From NCBI RefSeq assembly GCF_020497125.1, contig NC_059072.1, positions 306,484,781 to 306,548,780 of the forward strand: 64,000 nucleotides of DNA, given 5' to 3'. The stretch is from Mauremys mutica (taxonomy: Eukaryota > Chordata > Testudines > Geoemydidae). Positions 46,071 to 57,610 of the stretch are shown in pieces. The stretch's first letter is position 1, and every line of letters begins with the position of its first letter. The notes under the pieces are model-generated. The model was not told the origin of the DNA and ran no database searches. It worked only from the letters and a program-made list of their open reading frames with translations. A program made the translations under genes and the position numbers.

Positions 46071-47343
46071 TAGGGTTACCAGATGTCCCATTTTCAAAGG
46101 GACGGTTATATTTAAGCCCTCCTGCTGGTATCCTGACTTTTTCTAAAAAATGGGCAAATTGTCCCATATTTTCTGTCTTCCCCCCTCCTCAATACTGGCA
46201 GATCCTGCTGCTGGCCAGATCCCTGCTCGCCAGCCACTCACCTATCAGTGGTGAGTGGCGGGGTCCAGTGGCCAATGATGGGGGTGGGTGTGAAAGGCTG
46301 CTGGCGGAGTGAAGATGCAGCGTGTGGAGCCAACCACTCCCCATGCTCGTCCATCGGCGCAGCCCCTGCTGTGTGCCGGCTCTCAGCGAGCAGGGCCCTG
46401 CCCCCCATCCTGTTTCTGGCTGGCTGTGCAGTGCGATGATTGGTGAGTGCGGACAGGCACCAGGTAGGGGCCAGTTACGTGTCACCTCTGCTGCCCACCC
46501 ATTAGACCTTCACATGCTCCCCCTCTCACTGTCCGCTCCCTACTTTGCCCCTTTGTCCTCAACCCCATCAGACCTGCTGCTCCTCCACATTCCCACTGGT
46601 GGGGCGCGTCCTGCTTCCAGCGCTGTGCGGAGAACCAGCCCCTGGTCCGAGTGCTCAGCTCACCAACAGCCTGGCAGGCAGGCTCCTTCCTTCCCCCACT
46701 GCCTCTGGCTGGGTTGGTGCCCTGGAAAAGCCCAAGACCCTCTGGCCTGGGGCACTGGCCAGGAGGAGATGAGCCCTGCACAGCACTGGCACAGGGAAGC
46801 CTCTCTGCCCCTCAGCTAAGCTCTGGAGTGGTAGTGGGGGGAAGCAAGTTCCAGCCTGTTCATGCCCTGCACCTGCAGGCTCCACAGCAGCCCCCTGGCA
46901 GGGGCTTAGCACCCTCTTCACCCTCCCCTCCCTGGGTCTGCCCCCAGGGAGCGTGGGGCTGCTCCATTCCCTAAGCACTCTCCCCTGCTGAGCCACCTCT
47001 CTGGTTGGGTTTGCTGAAGCCCCTGTAGTCAGGTTCCCTGGGCCCTTGTGCACAATGTGTCCTTAGGGCTTAACCCCTTCCTGCCAGCACTGTAGCCAGT
47101 TGGTCATTACCCTCCCCCGCCCCCGCATGTGAGAGAGGTGTACAGGAGTGTGTGTGTCACCCCTCCCCATGTGAACCCTAAAGCCTTAAAGATAAGAAGG
47201 TAAATAAAAACAATCCAACTACGCAGTATTTCTTTTTGAATATTTGTACTGCATAGTTCTGATTGGTTGCCGTTGAACTCGCTTGAATACAAGTAATTTT
47301 ACCAGGTATCCCGTATTCAGCATAGGGAAATATGGTCATCCTA
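46071..47343. mobile_element. Long non-autonomous hAT-like element (TAGGGTTACCAGAT ends)
   Basis: 1.27 kb with ends TAGGGTTACCAGATGTCCC and ATATGGTCATCCTA. Flanking octamers CCTAAAGA and CCTATAGT agree at six of eight positions. The GC-rich interior has overlapping frames of up to 165 codons on both strands with no transposase features. Confidence 0.78.
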
Positions 47344-47444
47344 CCTATAGTTATGTAACATCTGAGTGGGGATTAGAGATTATAGTGGAGCCTAAATCTG
47401 GAGTCTAGGTGCCTAAGTCTCTTCATGGATTTGGGCAAAGGACT

Positions 47445-47540
47445 AAATGACATGCCCCAGGAGATGCAGGAAGTCTGTGGGACTAGAACCCAGATTTCTC
47501 AGCTCACAGTTCTGTGCCTTAGCCATGAAATAACCATTTT
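47445..47540 (-). repeat. MIR-like fragment
   Basis: Contains AAATGACATGCCCCAGGAG, then GGACTAGAACCCAGATTTCT, which follow the reverse MIR pattern, though the match is partial. Confidence 0.5.
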
Positions 47541-48296
47541 TCCCCGCAAGACTCACCTTGCTTTACCAAAGGAATCCTGGTATTTTTTCTGGTGAAGTTA
47601 ATGGTGGTGCCACAGAAGTGATGAGGAAACTGTTCCTGATGAGGAAACTGTTACGCTGTGTGAAAATGCAAAGAATTTCCATGGTCTTTGTGAACTGGTG
47701 AATACATGTGGACTTGCTGTACTCCGTTGCCAGAGGCACAGTCATGCTTTCATGCAAGGTCTGAGGGGGTGGGGTGGGAGGGTCACTTCTAATAGGAAGC
47801 TCTGGCACCTGGTGAGAAATTTCAAGTAATCCAAGTTATCTTGATTCTGCCCATGCCCAAGTCAAATGGAAGTGGAGAAGGGAGAACCTGGAAACAAGAT
47901 TAAACTATGCCACTGGGAGAAGCAACAGCAATATTAAGAAGAAAATAAGTGTCTCATACTAGCAAGAAAATAAAGAATCAGTTCAGCCATAAACAAATAC
48001 ATTTTAGTAACATGAATGGCCTGACTTTTAATCTCAAAGGAAGGAAATTAAGAGCTGAAGGAGAGAATCCAAGTTGGAGCTCCGTACAGGAGTTGACTTG
48101 TGGCCAGGGACTGTGAAGCATGGCAGATAAGGTCACACACTCCGTGGTAACCCGACGCAGGAAGGCCGAAACCCAAACCCGGGAGATGGCCCGGGGCTGG
48201 GAGGCCGTGGAAAAGAGATTGGCAGGCCTGGAGGGATGATCCTGGAGGGCTAACTTTGGGGAGCCCAGGGGTCCGGTTCTGGGTTCTTGGTCCGGT
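47541..48296. other. No recognised gene or repeat
   Basis: A GC-richer segment at 48060-48290 has no recognised family or domain. Confidence 0.35.
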
Positions 48297-49347
48297 TCTG
48301 TGCAATATGATTTAGATAATAGCTTAGGGAGTACACTTACAAAGTTTGTGGACAATATCAAAGTGGGAGGGGTTGCAAGTGCTTTGGAGGATAGGAATAG
48401 GGTGACCAGAGGTTCCGATTTTATAGGGACAGTCCCGATTTTTGGGTCTTTTTCTTATATAGACTCCTATTAGCCCCAATGCCCTGTCCCGATTTTTCAC
48501 ACATGCTGTCTGGTCACCCTAGATGGGATTAAAATTCAAAATGATCTGGAAAAATGGTCTGAAGTAAATAGGATGAAATTCAATAAGGACAAATGCAAAG
48601 TACTCCACTTAAGAAAGAACAATCAGTTGCACACATACAAAATGGGAAATGACTGCCTAGGAAGGAGAACTGCAGAAAGGGATCTATGGATCATAGTGGA
48701 CCACAAGCTAAATATGAGTCAACAGTGTAACACTGTTTCTAAAAATCAAACTTCGTTCTGAGATGTATTAGCAGGAATGTTGTAAGCAAGACCCGAGAAA
48801 TAATTCTTCCATTTTACTCTGTGCTGATTATGCCTCAACTGGGAGTATTGTGTCCAGTTCTGGGCACCACATTTCAGGAAAGATGTGGACAAATTGGAGA
48901 AAGTCCAGAGAAGAGCAACAAAAATGATTAAAGATCTAGAAAACATGGCCTATGAGGTAAGATTGAAAAAAATGGGTTTGTTTAGTCTGGAGAAGAGAAG
49001 ACTGAGAGGGGACATGATAACAGTTTTCAAGTACATAGAAGGTTGTTACAAGGAGGAGGGAGAAAAATTGTTCTTCTTAATCTCTGAGGATAGGACAAGA
49101 AGCAATGGGCTTACATTGCAGCAAGGGACGTTTAGGATGGATATTTAGGAAAAACTTCCTAACTGTCAGGGTAGTTAAGCATTGGAATAAATTGACTAGG
49201 AAGGTTGTAGAATCTCCATCATTGGGGATTTTTAAGAGCAAGTTGGACAAATACCTGTCAGGGATGATTAGATAATACTTAGTCCTGCCATGAGTGCAGG
49301 GGACTGGACTAGATGACCTCTCGATTCTATGATTGTAGGCAAACTTA
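48297..49347 (+). mobile_element. CR1 LINE, 5'-truncated, plus strand
   Basis: Carries the end of the CR1 reverse-transcriptase ORF: KFNKDKCKVLHL near 48580, EYCVQFWAPHF-type sequence near 48845, FSLEKRRLRGDMITVFKYI near 48985, then the C-terminus with several stops. It ends with GATTCTATGATT, the CR1 terminal repeat. A hAT-like MITE interrupts it at 48398-48521. Confidence 0.93.
48398..48521. mobile_element. hAT-like MITE (TAGGGTGACCAGA family) inside CR1
   Basis: 124 bp with ends TAGGGTGACCAGA and CTGGTCACCCTA, flanked by GATAGGAA and GATGGGAT (six of eight identical). It is clearly younger than the CR1 copy it interrupts. Confidence 0.9.
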
Positions 49348-49482
49348 ACTAGAGTGCTATAAGCTACAATGATGATTCTACTCTCCTGAAAGAAAAAATA
49401 TCTGTCTGTGACATGCTGCATGTACCTGGGAATGGGAATCTTTCAGCCTTCATCTAAATATAATTGTGCTGAGGCACTATAC

Positions 49483-49816
49483 CAGGGATCAGCAACCTCT
49501 GGCACGCAGCTCGCCAGGGTAAGCACCCTGGCAGGCCGGGCCAGTTTGTTTACCTGCCACGTAGGCAGGTTCAGCCAATTGCGGCTCCCACTGGCTGCAG
49601 TTCACCATCCCAGGCCAATGGGGGTGACAGGAAGCGGCACGGGCGAGGGATGTGCTGGCTGCGGCTTCCCACCTCCCCCATTGGCCTGGGATGGCGAACT
49701 GCGGCCAGTGGGAGCCACGGTCGGCCGAACCTGCCGACGTGGCAGATAAACAAACTGGCCCGGCCTGCCAGGGTGCTTACCCTGGTGAGCTGTGTGCCAG
49801 AGGTTGCCAACCCCTG
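49483..49816. mobile_element. Palindromic hAT-like MITE (CAGGGATCAGCAACCTCTGG family)
   Basis: 334 bp with long complementary arms. The left arm has GCCAGGGTAAGCACCCTGGC and the right arm has its mirror. An exact CACTATAC duplication flanks it (49475-49482 and 49817-49824). Open frames on both strands come from the palindrome. A same-length relative is at 61711-62044. Confidence 0.95.
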
Positions 49817-49824
49817 CACTATAC

Positions 49825-50292
49825 TTTCATGAGATCAGACTAGGCCTACTTGTGCCTAATGTTTTCAGACAAATACAAAATGAAATCATTCGACAGACTG
49901 CTGGCTACATTACTGTACAGGTGGGATAACCACCTCAGAGGTTGTAATTCACTTGTGCAGCTTTATTATTATCTGCAAGAATGCAGCTCAACAATTTATG
50001 AAGAGCAGCAGAATTGTGAATTTCATGTGCCTATGGTAAGGGTGTCTACTCTTGTTATGTATTAGATACCATGCAGAAATTGAACATGCCAAAGTAACAT
50101 GAGCGGATTACTGCTCAGTGGATTGACAGCTCTGAAGAGGCACAGCTCTGGAATACCAGGGTGAGTTACTCACTGGTGGAGATGCAAAGGCACCTTTGAG
50201 CACTGATCCTACAATTTACTTTTCACGGCTGGACCCCCAAGACTTCAGTGGGGCTCTGAGTCCACAGCAGATTTCATTGCAGGATCAGGGCC
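49825..50292. other. No gene; old repeat traces near 50195-50290
   Basis: GATCCTACAATTTACTTTT and TTGCAGGATCAGGGCC suggest the ends of an old palindromic dispersed repeat. Confidence 0.4.
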
Positions 50293-50300
50293 TTGATCAG

Positions 50301-50461
50301 CAGAGCTGCCCAAAGGATTCAGGGGGCCTGGGGCAAAGCAATTTCAGGGGCCCCTTCCATAAAAAAAAAGTTGTTATACTATATTCTCGTGGGGGCCCCT
50401 GCAGGGCCCGGGGCCTGGGGCAAATTGTCCCCCGGCCCCTCCACCCACCCGGGCAGCCCTG
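50301..50461. mobile_element. hAT-like MITE (CAGRGCTGCCC ends)
   Basis: 161 bp with ends CAGAGCTGCCC and GGGCAGCCCTG. An exact 8-bp duplication TTGATCAG lies at 50293-50300 and 50462-50469. It inserted at the end of the old repeat next to it. Confidence 0.93.
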
Positions 50462-50469
50462 TTGATCAG

Positions 50470-51079
50470 CACCTGCTTGCACTATGCCTGTCTCTAACCT
50501 TACTTGTGTTGTTAGTTTATCACTTCCACTGTAAAAAAACAAAATTGTCTGGAAACTATTAGTCAAGGTTTTGCAATGGAAAAAAATATGAACAAAACCT
50601 AATTTTGTGGATTTTTTTTCACATTTTTCAACCAGCTCTATTATGAATGTTGCATCCATTTATTCTGTATGGATAGAGCTGAGCAAATAATTAAAACTAA
50701 TACTTTTATTTGATTTGCATCTTTTTCTATTGACAGATTGTCTGTGAAAAGTTGAAATAATTAAAGATATTTATTGAAATTCTGCATCACTCACAGGAAT
50801 AATTTGTCTGCAGCTCACTTGCAAATGTTTAATATTTGTAGTTGATGCTGTGTTGATCACTTACAGCAAATAAGTTGTACAACATCAATTCTGACGGGAT
50901 GGCTTATGTAACAAAGCAGCCCAGCAGGGACTGTGAACTGCAGCTATTACAGTTGTAATTGCAAATCGCAGATATATTATTTAGCTGTAATAGTTGAAAT
51001 TCACAGTTCCTGCAGTGTGGGTTACTTAAAGTAACCCTATCAGTGAACATAATCAATGTCATTTGACTTATTTAACTAA
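50470..51079. other. No recognised gene or repeat
   Basis: AT-rich sequence. The words AGCAGGGACTGTGAACTGCA and its near complement around 50925-51020 suggest a small decayed palindrome. Confidence 0.35.
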
Positions 51080-51081
51080 TA

Positions 51082-52109
51082 CAGTTACTCCTCACTTAAC
51101 ATTGTAGTTATGTTCCTGAAAAATGCGACTTTAAGTGAAACAATGTTAAGCAAATCCAATTTCCCCATAAGAATGAATGTAAATGGGGTGGGGGGGGGTT
51201 TAGGTTCCAGGGAAATTTTTTTGCCATACAGTATAGGACAGTACTATAGATGGGAGGTGCCCCCGCCTTACCCCACACGGGCACAGCCCACTAGCACTGG
51301 AGACAGTGAGGCAGGCAAGGAGGCTGAAGATGTTGTAGGCTAGGAGAAGCACGTTGTGCAGCGCAGCAGCAGCTTCCCCTCCTCTGCAAGCACCAGGGGT
51401 GGGAGGCTCAACCCTCGCCCTGTCCTCGCTCCTCCCACTCCCTCCCTGCGGTGCGCAGGCTCCCCCTCCATCCCCTGCCTTCTGAATGCCACAAGTCAGC
51501 TGATTGCTGTGGGCAGGAGGCAGGGGATGGAGGAGGGAGGTGTGCCGCGTCCTCACTCCTTCCCCCTCCCTCCTGCTTGTGGCAATCAGTTGGCTTGTGA
51601 TGTTCAGGGGGCAGGAGGGATGGGGGAGGAGCGAGGTTAAGGGTGGGGGCCTGGAGGAAGAGGTGGCGTGGGTGGGCCGAGGGTTGAGCCCCCCACCCCT
51701 GGTGCTTGCAGAGGAGGGGAAGCTGCCGCTGCGCTGCACAACATGCTTCTCCTAGCTGGTTTGCAGCGTTCGGGAGGCAGGGGAGGGAGGAGGAGCCTGC
51801 TCAGAGTCCTCGCCCCTCCCCCCTCCCTCCTAAATGCCTCAAGCCAGCTGATTGCCGCAGGCAGGAGATGCGGGGGGGGGGGAGAAAGGGGGGAAGGTGC
51901 TGATCCATGGGGACTGCCGGCGGGTGGGGGGCGCTGTGGGGGGGCACTGTGGGGAGCTGATAGCGGGGCTGCCAGCTGTGGACAAAGCAGGCAGACAAAC
52001 GACGTTATAGCGAAGCAGTGCACAACTTTAAATGGAGCATGTTCTGTAATTGCAGGGACATAAGATCGAAACAACGTTAAGCGAGAGGACATTAAGTGGG
52101 GAGTTACTG
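51082..52109. mobile_element. Non-autonomous Tigger/pogo-like element with internal foldback
   Basis: 1028 bp flanked by TA (51080-51081 and 52110-52111). Ends are CAGTTACTCCTCACTTAACA and the complement of CAGTAACTCCCCACTTAATG. No transposase is present. Arms at 51339-51417 and 51679-51756 are near-perfect reverse complements, containing GCAGCTTCCCCTCCTCTGCA and its mirror. Overlapping frames of up to 179 codons arise from this GC-rich palindrome. Confidence 0.9.
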
Positions 52110-52215
52110 TACAGCAGAAATTTTGAATTATGTATTGGAATATAAAATTTGCAATACAACACTGTTAAGTTATGCATCCAACCAGCTCAATGCAAACTGA
52201 ATTTTTCAATCCAAC

Positions 52216-52542
52216 ATAGAAATCATAGAATCATAGGACTGTAAGGGACCTTGAGAGGTCATTTAGTCCAGTCCCCTGCACTCATGTCAGGACTAATTAT
52301 TATCTAGCCCATTCCTGACAGGTGTTTGTCTAACCTGCCCTTAAAAATCTCCAGTGATGGAGATTAGATTCCACTACCTCCCTAGGCAATTTATTCCAGT
52401 GCTTAACCACCCTGACAGTTAGGAAGTTTTTCCTAATGTCCAACCTAAACCTCCCATGATGTAATTTAAGCCCATTGCTTCTTGTCCTCTCCTCAGAGTT
52501 TAAGAAAAACAATTTTTCTCCCTCCTCTTTGTAATATGTTCA
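52216..52542 (-). mobile_element. CR1 LINE 3' fragment
   Basis: Starts on the plus strand with ATCATAGAATCATAGGACTG, the complement of the CR1 tail. It encodes [33 protein letters not shown] on the minus strand. The copy is 5'-truncated to about 325 bp. Confidence 0.93.
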
Positions 52543-52659
52543 CAAATATTAGAGCTTAAAGTTAGCTTTTGGAGACTATGCAAGCTATTGGAGTATTGTA
52601 TGAATTAAAGTACCGGATGCTCAGATGTTTGCAGAAAGCAAATGTGAAAGGATAGTGAA

Positions 52660-53102
52660 AAAGGCTGCAATTCTGTCATGGAAATCACGGATTCCATGAC
52701 GTTCCACGACCTCTGTGACTTCTGCAGCTGCAGCGGCCGGTGCGGCTGACCCCAGGGCTGCCTGAGCAGCTCTCCCAGAAGTGGCCCCAGAGACCACTTG
52801 GAGCAGCAGCAGCAGCCCAGGGAGTGCCTGAGCATTGGTCTTGGGGAGCACCAGGAGCAGCAGCGGCCCCGGAGGCCGTCAGGAGAGCAGTCCCTGGGGC
52901 TCTTAGGGCACCAGGCTGCTGGTGGCAGTCAGCCCCCACCGCTGGAGCAGGGACCACCCCCAGAGCAGTGGGGGCCCAGGAGCAGCAATTTAGTCATTTA
53001 CAGTACAAGTTATGGACAGGTCACAGGCCGTGAATTTTTGTTTATTGCCCATGACCTGTCCATGACTTTTACTAAAACTACCTGTGACTAAATCTTAGCC
53101 TT
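52660..53102. mobile_element. Non-autonomous DNA element with AAGGCT...AGCCTT ends
   Basis: Ends are AAGGCTGCAATTCTGTCATGG and CCTGTGACTAAATCTTAGCCTT. Subterminal GTGAC/GTCAC words recur (CCGTGAATTTTTG, CCATGACCTGTCCATGAC). GC-rich CAG-bearing middle gives frames on both strands. I know this type from turtle genomes, but I cannot assign its superfamily. Confidence 0.7.
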
Positions 53103-54090
53103 AATTATGAACACAATAAAATCTGAATTCTATAAGGCTCTAATACTGCCCTCATCAAGGTAGTATGTGAGTGCCTTCTGTAGTGCATGAAGCAATGGGA
53201 TTAATGTGTGGTTTGTTTCCAGAGGGAAAATGGTGTGTGCAGTGGAGTGTTTTGTTTTGTGTGTGTGTGGGGGGGGTGTTTTAATTTTTTTAATATACAC
53301 ACTGGTATGTGTGTGTTAGAGAGGGCAGATGGAAGGAGCAGAAGGTGGTGAGGTTTGTGATGGTCCTTAGTTCCTGGGGGAGTTCATTCCACAGTCTTGG
53401 ACCAGCCCCGTAAAAAGCTTTGTCTCCTGCATACCCTTATTGTAGAAAGTTTAATTGTGCTAGAGAAGGACAATTGTTAACCACAGTCTTTATCCCAGAG
53501 CTTTACAAGGTCTTTTGGGTATACTGAACCCAGGTTACTGAGCACCTGGAAGATAAGGACAAAGTGGAAACCCAGCATAGAGAGCGAAAGGCACATTTGA
53601 TGTGCTTGTGGTAGCCTGTGTTGCTGAGAAGACTCGCTGTTCTGTACTAGTTGGAGTTTCCTAAACACTGAAGGCTTCATGCCCAGATATACTGCATTCC
53701 TATAACCTATAGCCGAGAGGCATGTATAACCAAGGCCAGTTTCTCCTAGCCAGCCAGAGATGATAGAAAACATTAATTTGCTTAGATGTTCAAACAACTA
53801 TTTGCAAATCACTTTCCCAACATTTGTTTAGCTTTATTTCCCAGTATTGATGTGCTCTGGGTACATTTAAGCATCCAGGAAATCTAGCCCAGTAGCTGAG
53901 CATTCCTTGCAAATGTTCGAACACTGACCACGGTTCTTCAATGTAGACTTCAAAATGATGAGTTCTTCTTTCCAACATACCCTTCCTGACAGTCTCTTGT
54001 CCCTGGTTTGTTTTTGGCTTGTGTCTAGCAGAGGGTCGACGGGAATGATGGGTCTAGAGAGGCAGATAGTACTGTAAAGTCAGCATTATA
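53103..54090. other. No recognised gene; short GT/G tract at 53257-53277
   Basis: A GTGTGTGTGGGG tract is present. A 106-codon minus-strand frame (53477-53797) has no recognised domain. Confidence 0.35.
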
Positions 54091-55269
54091 TAGAATCATA
54101 TTATAGAATCACAGAAATGAAGGATTCTAAGGGACCTCAATAGGTAGTCCAGTCCCCTGCACTGAGGCAGGACTAAGTATTATCTAGACAATCCATGACA
54201 GGTGTTTGTCTAATCTGTTCTTAAAAACCTCCCGTGACAGAGATTCCACAACCTCCCTAGATAATTTATTCCAGTGCTTAACTACATTTATGGTTAGGAA
54301 GTTTTTCCTAATGTCTAACGTAAATCTCCCTTGCTGAAATTTGAGCCCATTACTTCTTGTCCTCTCCTCAGTGGATAAGGAGAACAATCTATCACCCTCC
54401 CCTTTGTAACCTTTTATGTACTTGAAGACTGTTATCATGTCCCCTCTCAATCTTCTCTTCTCCAGATTAAACAAACAGTTTTTTCAATATTTCCTTGTAG
54501 GTCATGTTTTCTAGACCTTTAATCATTTTTGTCGCTCTTCTCTGGACTTTCTCCAATGTGTTCACATCTTTCCTGAAGTGTGGTCCCCCGAACTGGACAC
54601 TGTACTCCAACAGAGGCCTTATCAGTGCTGAGCAAAATGGAAGAATTATTTCTCATGTCTTGCTTTACAACATTCCTGCTAATAGATCCCAGAATGATGT
54701 TTGCTTTTTTTGCAATAGTATTACATTGTTGACTCATACTTACTTTGTGAGCCACTATAACCCCTAGATCCTTTTCTGTAATACTCTTTTTAGGAAGTAA
54801 TTTCCATTCTGTATTTGTGCAATTGATTATTCCTTCCTAAGTATAGTCCTTATTGACTTTTAATTCTTTTTACTTCAGACCATTTTTCCAGTTTGTCAAA
54901 ATCATTTTGATTTCCTATGCTGTCTCCCAAAGCTCTTGCAATCCTTCCCAGTTTGGTATCATCTGTGAACTTTATAAGTGTATTCTGTATGCCATTATTC
55001 AAATCATTTATGAAGATACTGAATAAAACTGGACCAAGGACAGATCCCTGCAGGATCCTACTCAATATGCCTTTCCAGCTTGACTGTGAACTAGTCTCTG
55101 AATATGATTTTACAACCTATTGTGCATCTGCCATTTAATAGGTTCATCTTGGCTATATTTTCCTAGTTTACTTATGAGACGGTCATGTGAGAACATATCA
55201 AAAGCCTTACTGAAGTTGAGGTATATCACATCTACTCTTCCCCCCCATCCACAAAGCTTGTTACCCTGT

Positions 55270-56431
55270 TGTGACATTGCACGCCATATGGTTTATGGAA
55301 ATATGCTAATGAGTGTGAATATAATGTTACTGGAATATGCTTCATGCAAAACGTCTCTTGTGAGGTATCATTACAAATCTTATAATCTACTGAGTGTGTT
55401 CATTCTATTTGTATGAATGTATCGTTCTTGTATCTGAAACTAGAAATATGAAGTATTACTCTAAAGTCCTATTGTAATTATGTAAAGTGTGGGCCATTAA
55501 TGGTGGTTTAGAATCTTGATGGCTCCCATTATCCAGGACAATTGGTTGTAAATGGCTCTATTTACTTGTAAGCCTTCCTGTGTTCATGTGAGTCAGGCCA
55601 GAAAGGATGGAGGCTTGGGGTCTCACAGGACGTGTGACCATGTCAGCTGGTGCTGGAATCCATCTTAAACCTGGTGCTTTTCCATTTAGAAGAATGGGTG
55701 GGAACCCAGAGAGACAAAAGATTCCTGCCTAGTGCCAAAGATGTAAAAGGGGGTGGAACAGAACAAAGGAGGCTGCAGTCATGAGAAATCCCCTAGTTAC
55801 CACCTGAGCTGGAACTAACAAGGCAGGGGCCAGATTGGGCCCAGACTAAGAAGGAGTCTAGTCTGTGAAAGAAGCTTATTGGAACATCTCTGAGGTACCT
55901 GTATTCAGTTTCTTAAATGTATTAGGCTTACACTTGTGTGGTTTGTTTTATTTTGCTTGGTAATTTACTTTGTTCTCTCTGTTATTACTTGAAACCACTT
56001 AAATCCTACTTTTTATACTTAATAAAATTGCTTTTGTTTATTAATTAACCCAGAGTCGTGATTAATACCTGGGGGAGCAAACAGCTGTGCATATCACTCT
56101 ATCAGTGTTATAGAGGGTGGACAATTTATGAGTTTACCCTGTATAAGCTTTATACAGAGTAAAACAGATTTATTTGGGGTTTGGATCCCATTGGGAACTG
56201 AGTATCTGGGTGCTGGAAATAAGTGACTTGACCAGTTTTTGGTTAAAGTCTGCATCTTTGGGGACGTGGACCAGACCTGGATCTGTGTTGCAGCAGACTA
56301 GCGTGTCTGGCTCAACAAGGTAGGGTTATGGAGTCCCAAGCTGGCAGTGGAAAACGGGCTCAGAGGTAAGAGGTAATTCCAGCATGTCAGGTGACAGTCC
56401 CAAGGAGGTATCTGTGACCGAACCCATCACA
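55270..56431 (+). repeat. LTR inserted in CR1
   Basis: 1.16 kb from TGTGACATTGCACGCC to CCCATCACA, with AATAAA at 56021-56026. CR1 sequence stops at ACCCTGT on the left and resumes at GTCAAAGG on the right, which fixes the insertion point. A clean 5-bp duplication is not visible. It shares blocks with 32762-33241. Confidence 0.88.
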
Positions 56432-57298
56432 GTCAAAGGATATTAGGTTGGTTTGATATTTGTTCTTGACAGATCCATGATGATTGTTACTTATCACCTT
56501 ATTATCTTCTATCTGCTTACAAAATTGATTATTTGTTCCATTATCTTTCCAGGTACAAAAGTTAAGCTGACTGGTCTGTAATTCCCTCGGTTGTCCTTAT
56601 TTGCCTTTTTAAAGATAGGTCTATATTTGCCCTTTTCCAGTCCTCTGGGATCTGTCCTGTCCTCCACTAGTTCTCCAGGATAATTGCTAATATCACAGAA
56701 ATCTCTTCAGATAGTTCCTTAAGTATTTTAGTATTTTGTCAGGCCCTGCTGACTTGAAGATATCGTACTTCTTGAACTTGTTCTTTCCCTATTTTAGCCT
56801 CAGATCCTACCCCATTTACACTGATGTTCACTATGTTAGTTGTCCGATTGCTGCCTGCTAGCCTTTTGGATGAAAACTGAAACAAAAAAGGCATTCAACA
56901 CTTCAGCCATTGCTGTGTCTTTCTTTTTCTCTTCCATTGAGTAATGGGCCTACCTTGTCCTTGGTCTTTCTCTTGCTTCTAATGTATTTGTAAAATGTTT
57001 TCTTGTTACCCTTTATGTCCCTAGCTAGTTTAATCTCATTTTGTGCCTTGGCCTTTCTTATTTTGTCCCTACATGCTTGTGTTATTTGTTTATAGTCATC
57101 CTTTGTAATTTGACCTAGTTTCCACTTTTTGTAGGACTCTTTTTGAATTTCAGATCATTGAAGATCTCCTGGCCTCTTGCCATACTTCCTATCTTTCCTA
57201 TGTATTAGGATAGTTTGCTCTTGTGCCCTGAATAATGTCTCTTTGAAAAACACCAACTGGCCTGAACAATTTTTTTTCCCCCTAGATTTGCTTCCCAC

Positions 57299-57513
57299 CA
57301 AGGATGGCTCCAGGCACCAGCGAAGGAAGCAGGTGCTTTGAACGGCCAACGGAAAGGGGCGGCACGTCTGGGTCTTCAGCGGCAATTCGGCAGCGGGTCC
57401 CTCAGTCCCTCTCTTCCTCTTTTGAGCTGCTGCTGAAGTGCCACCGATCAGCTTTATCATTTTTTTTTTCCGCTTCACCGCTTGGGGCTGCAAAAAAGCT
57501 GGAGCCGGCCCTG
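57299..57513. mobile_element. hAT-like MITE (CAGGGCCGGCTCCAG family) inside CR1
   Basis: 215 bp with right end GGAGCCGGCCCTG and a mutated left end CAAGGATGGCTCCAGG. An exact 8-bp duplication CTTCCCAC flanks it (57291-57298 and 57514-57521). The CR1 sequence continues on both sides. Confidence 0.93.
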
Positions 57514-57610
57514 CTTCCCACAGGATCTTACCTACCAATTCTTGAGTTTGCTAAAATCTGCCTTGTTGAAATCCATTGTCTTTATTCTGCTGTTTTACCA
57601 ACAAAGCTGA

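Larger units (their letters stand above)
54091..57610 (-). mobile_element. CR1 LINE with reverse-transcriptase domain, interrupted twice
   Basis: About 2.1 kb of CR1 on the minus strand, after removing an LTR (55270-56431) and a hAT MITE (57299-57513). From its 5' side: a KADF-type stretch near 57550, YRPIFKK and [19 protein letters not shown] near 56530-56640, QGSVLGPVLFSIFINDLNNGIQ and FTDDTKLG at 54850-55065, then KRRLRGDMITVFKYIKG and KHWNKLSREVVES at 54184-54474. The 3' tail near 54091-54115 is the ATTCTATGATT-type repeat. Stops and the FTDD variant of the F/YADD motif show it is dead. Confidence 0.94.

Noticed and set aside
46322..47053. Frames of up to 165 codons
   Set aside because: They lie within the GC-rich interior of a hAT-like element, are open on both strands and match no transposase.
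48885..49148. 87-codon frame as a host gene
   Set aside because: It is the C-terminal part of a CR1 reverse transcriptase, with stops on both sides.
49408..49832. Matching frames on both strands with a shared peptide
   Set aside because: The element is a palindrome, so both strands encode the same words. It is not a gene.
51200..52092. Frames of 131-179 codons
   Set aside because: They come from the GC-rich foldback inside a Tigger-like non-autonomous element.
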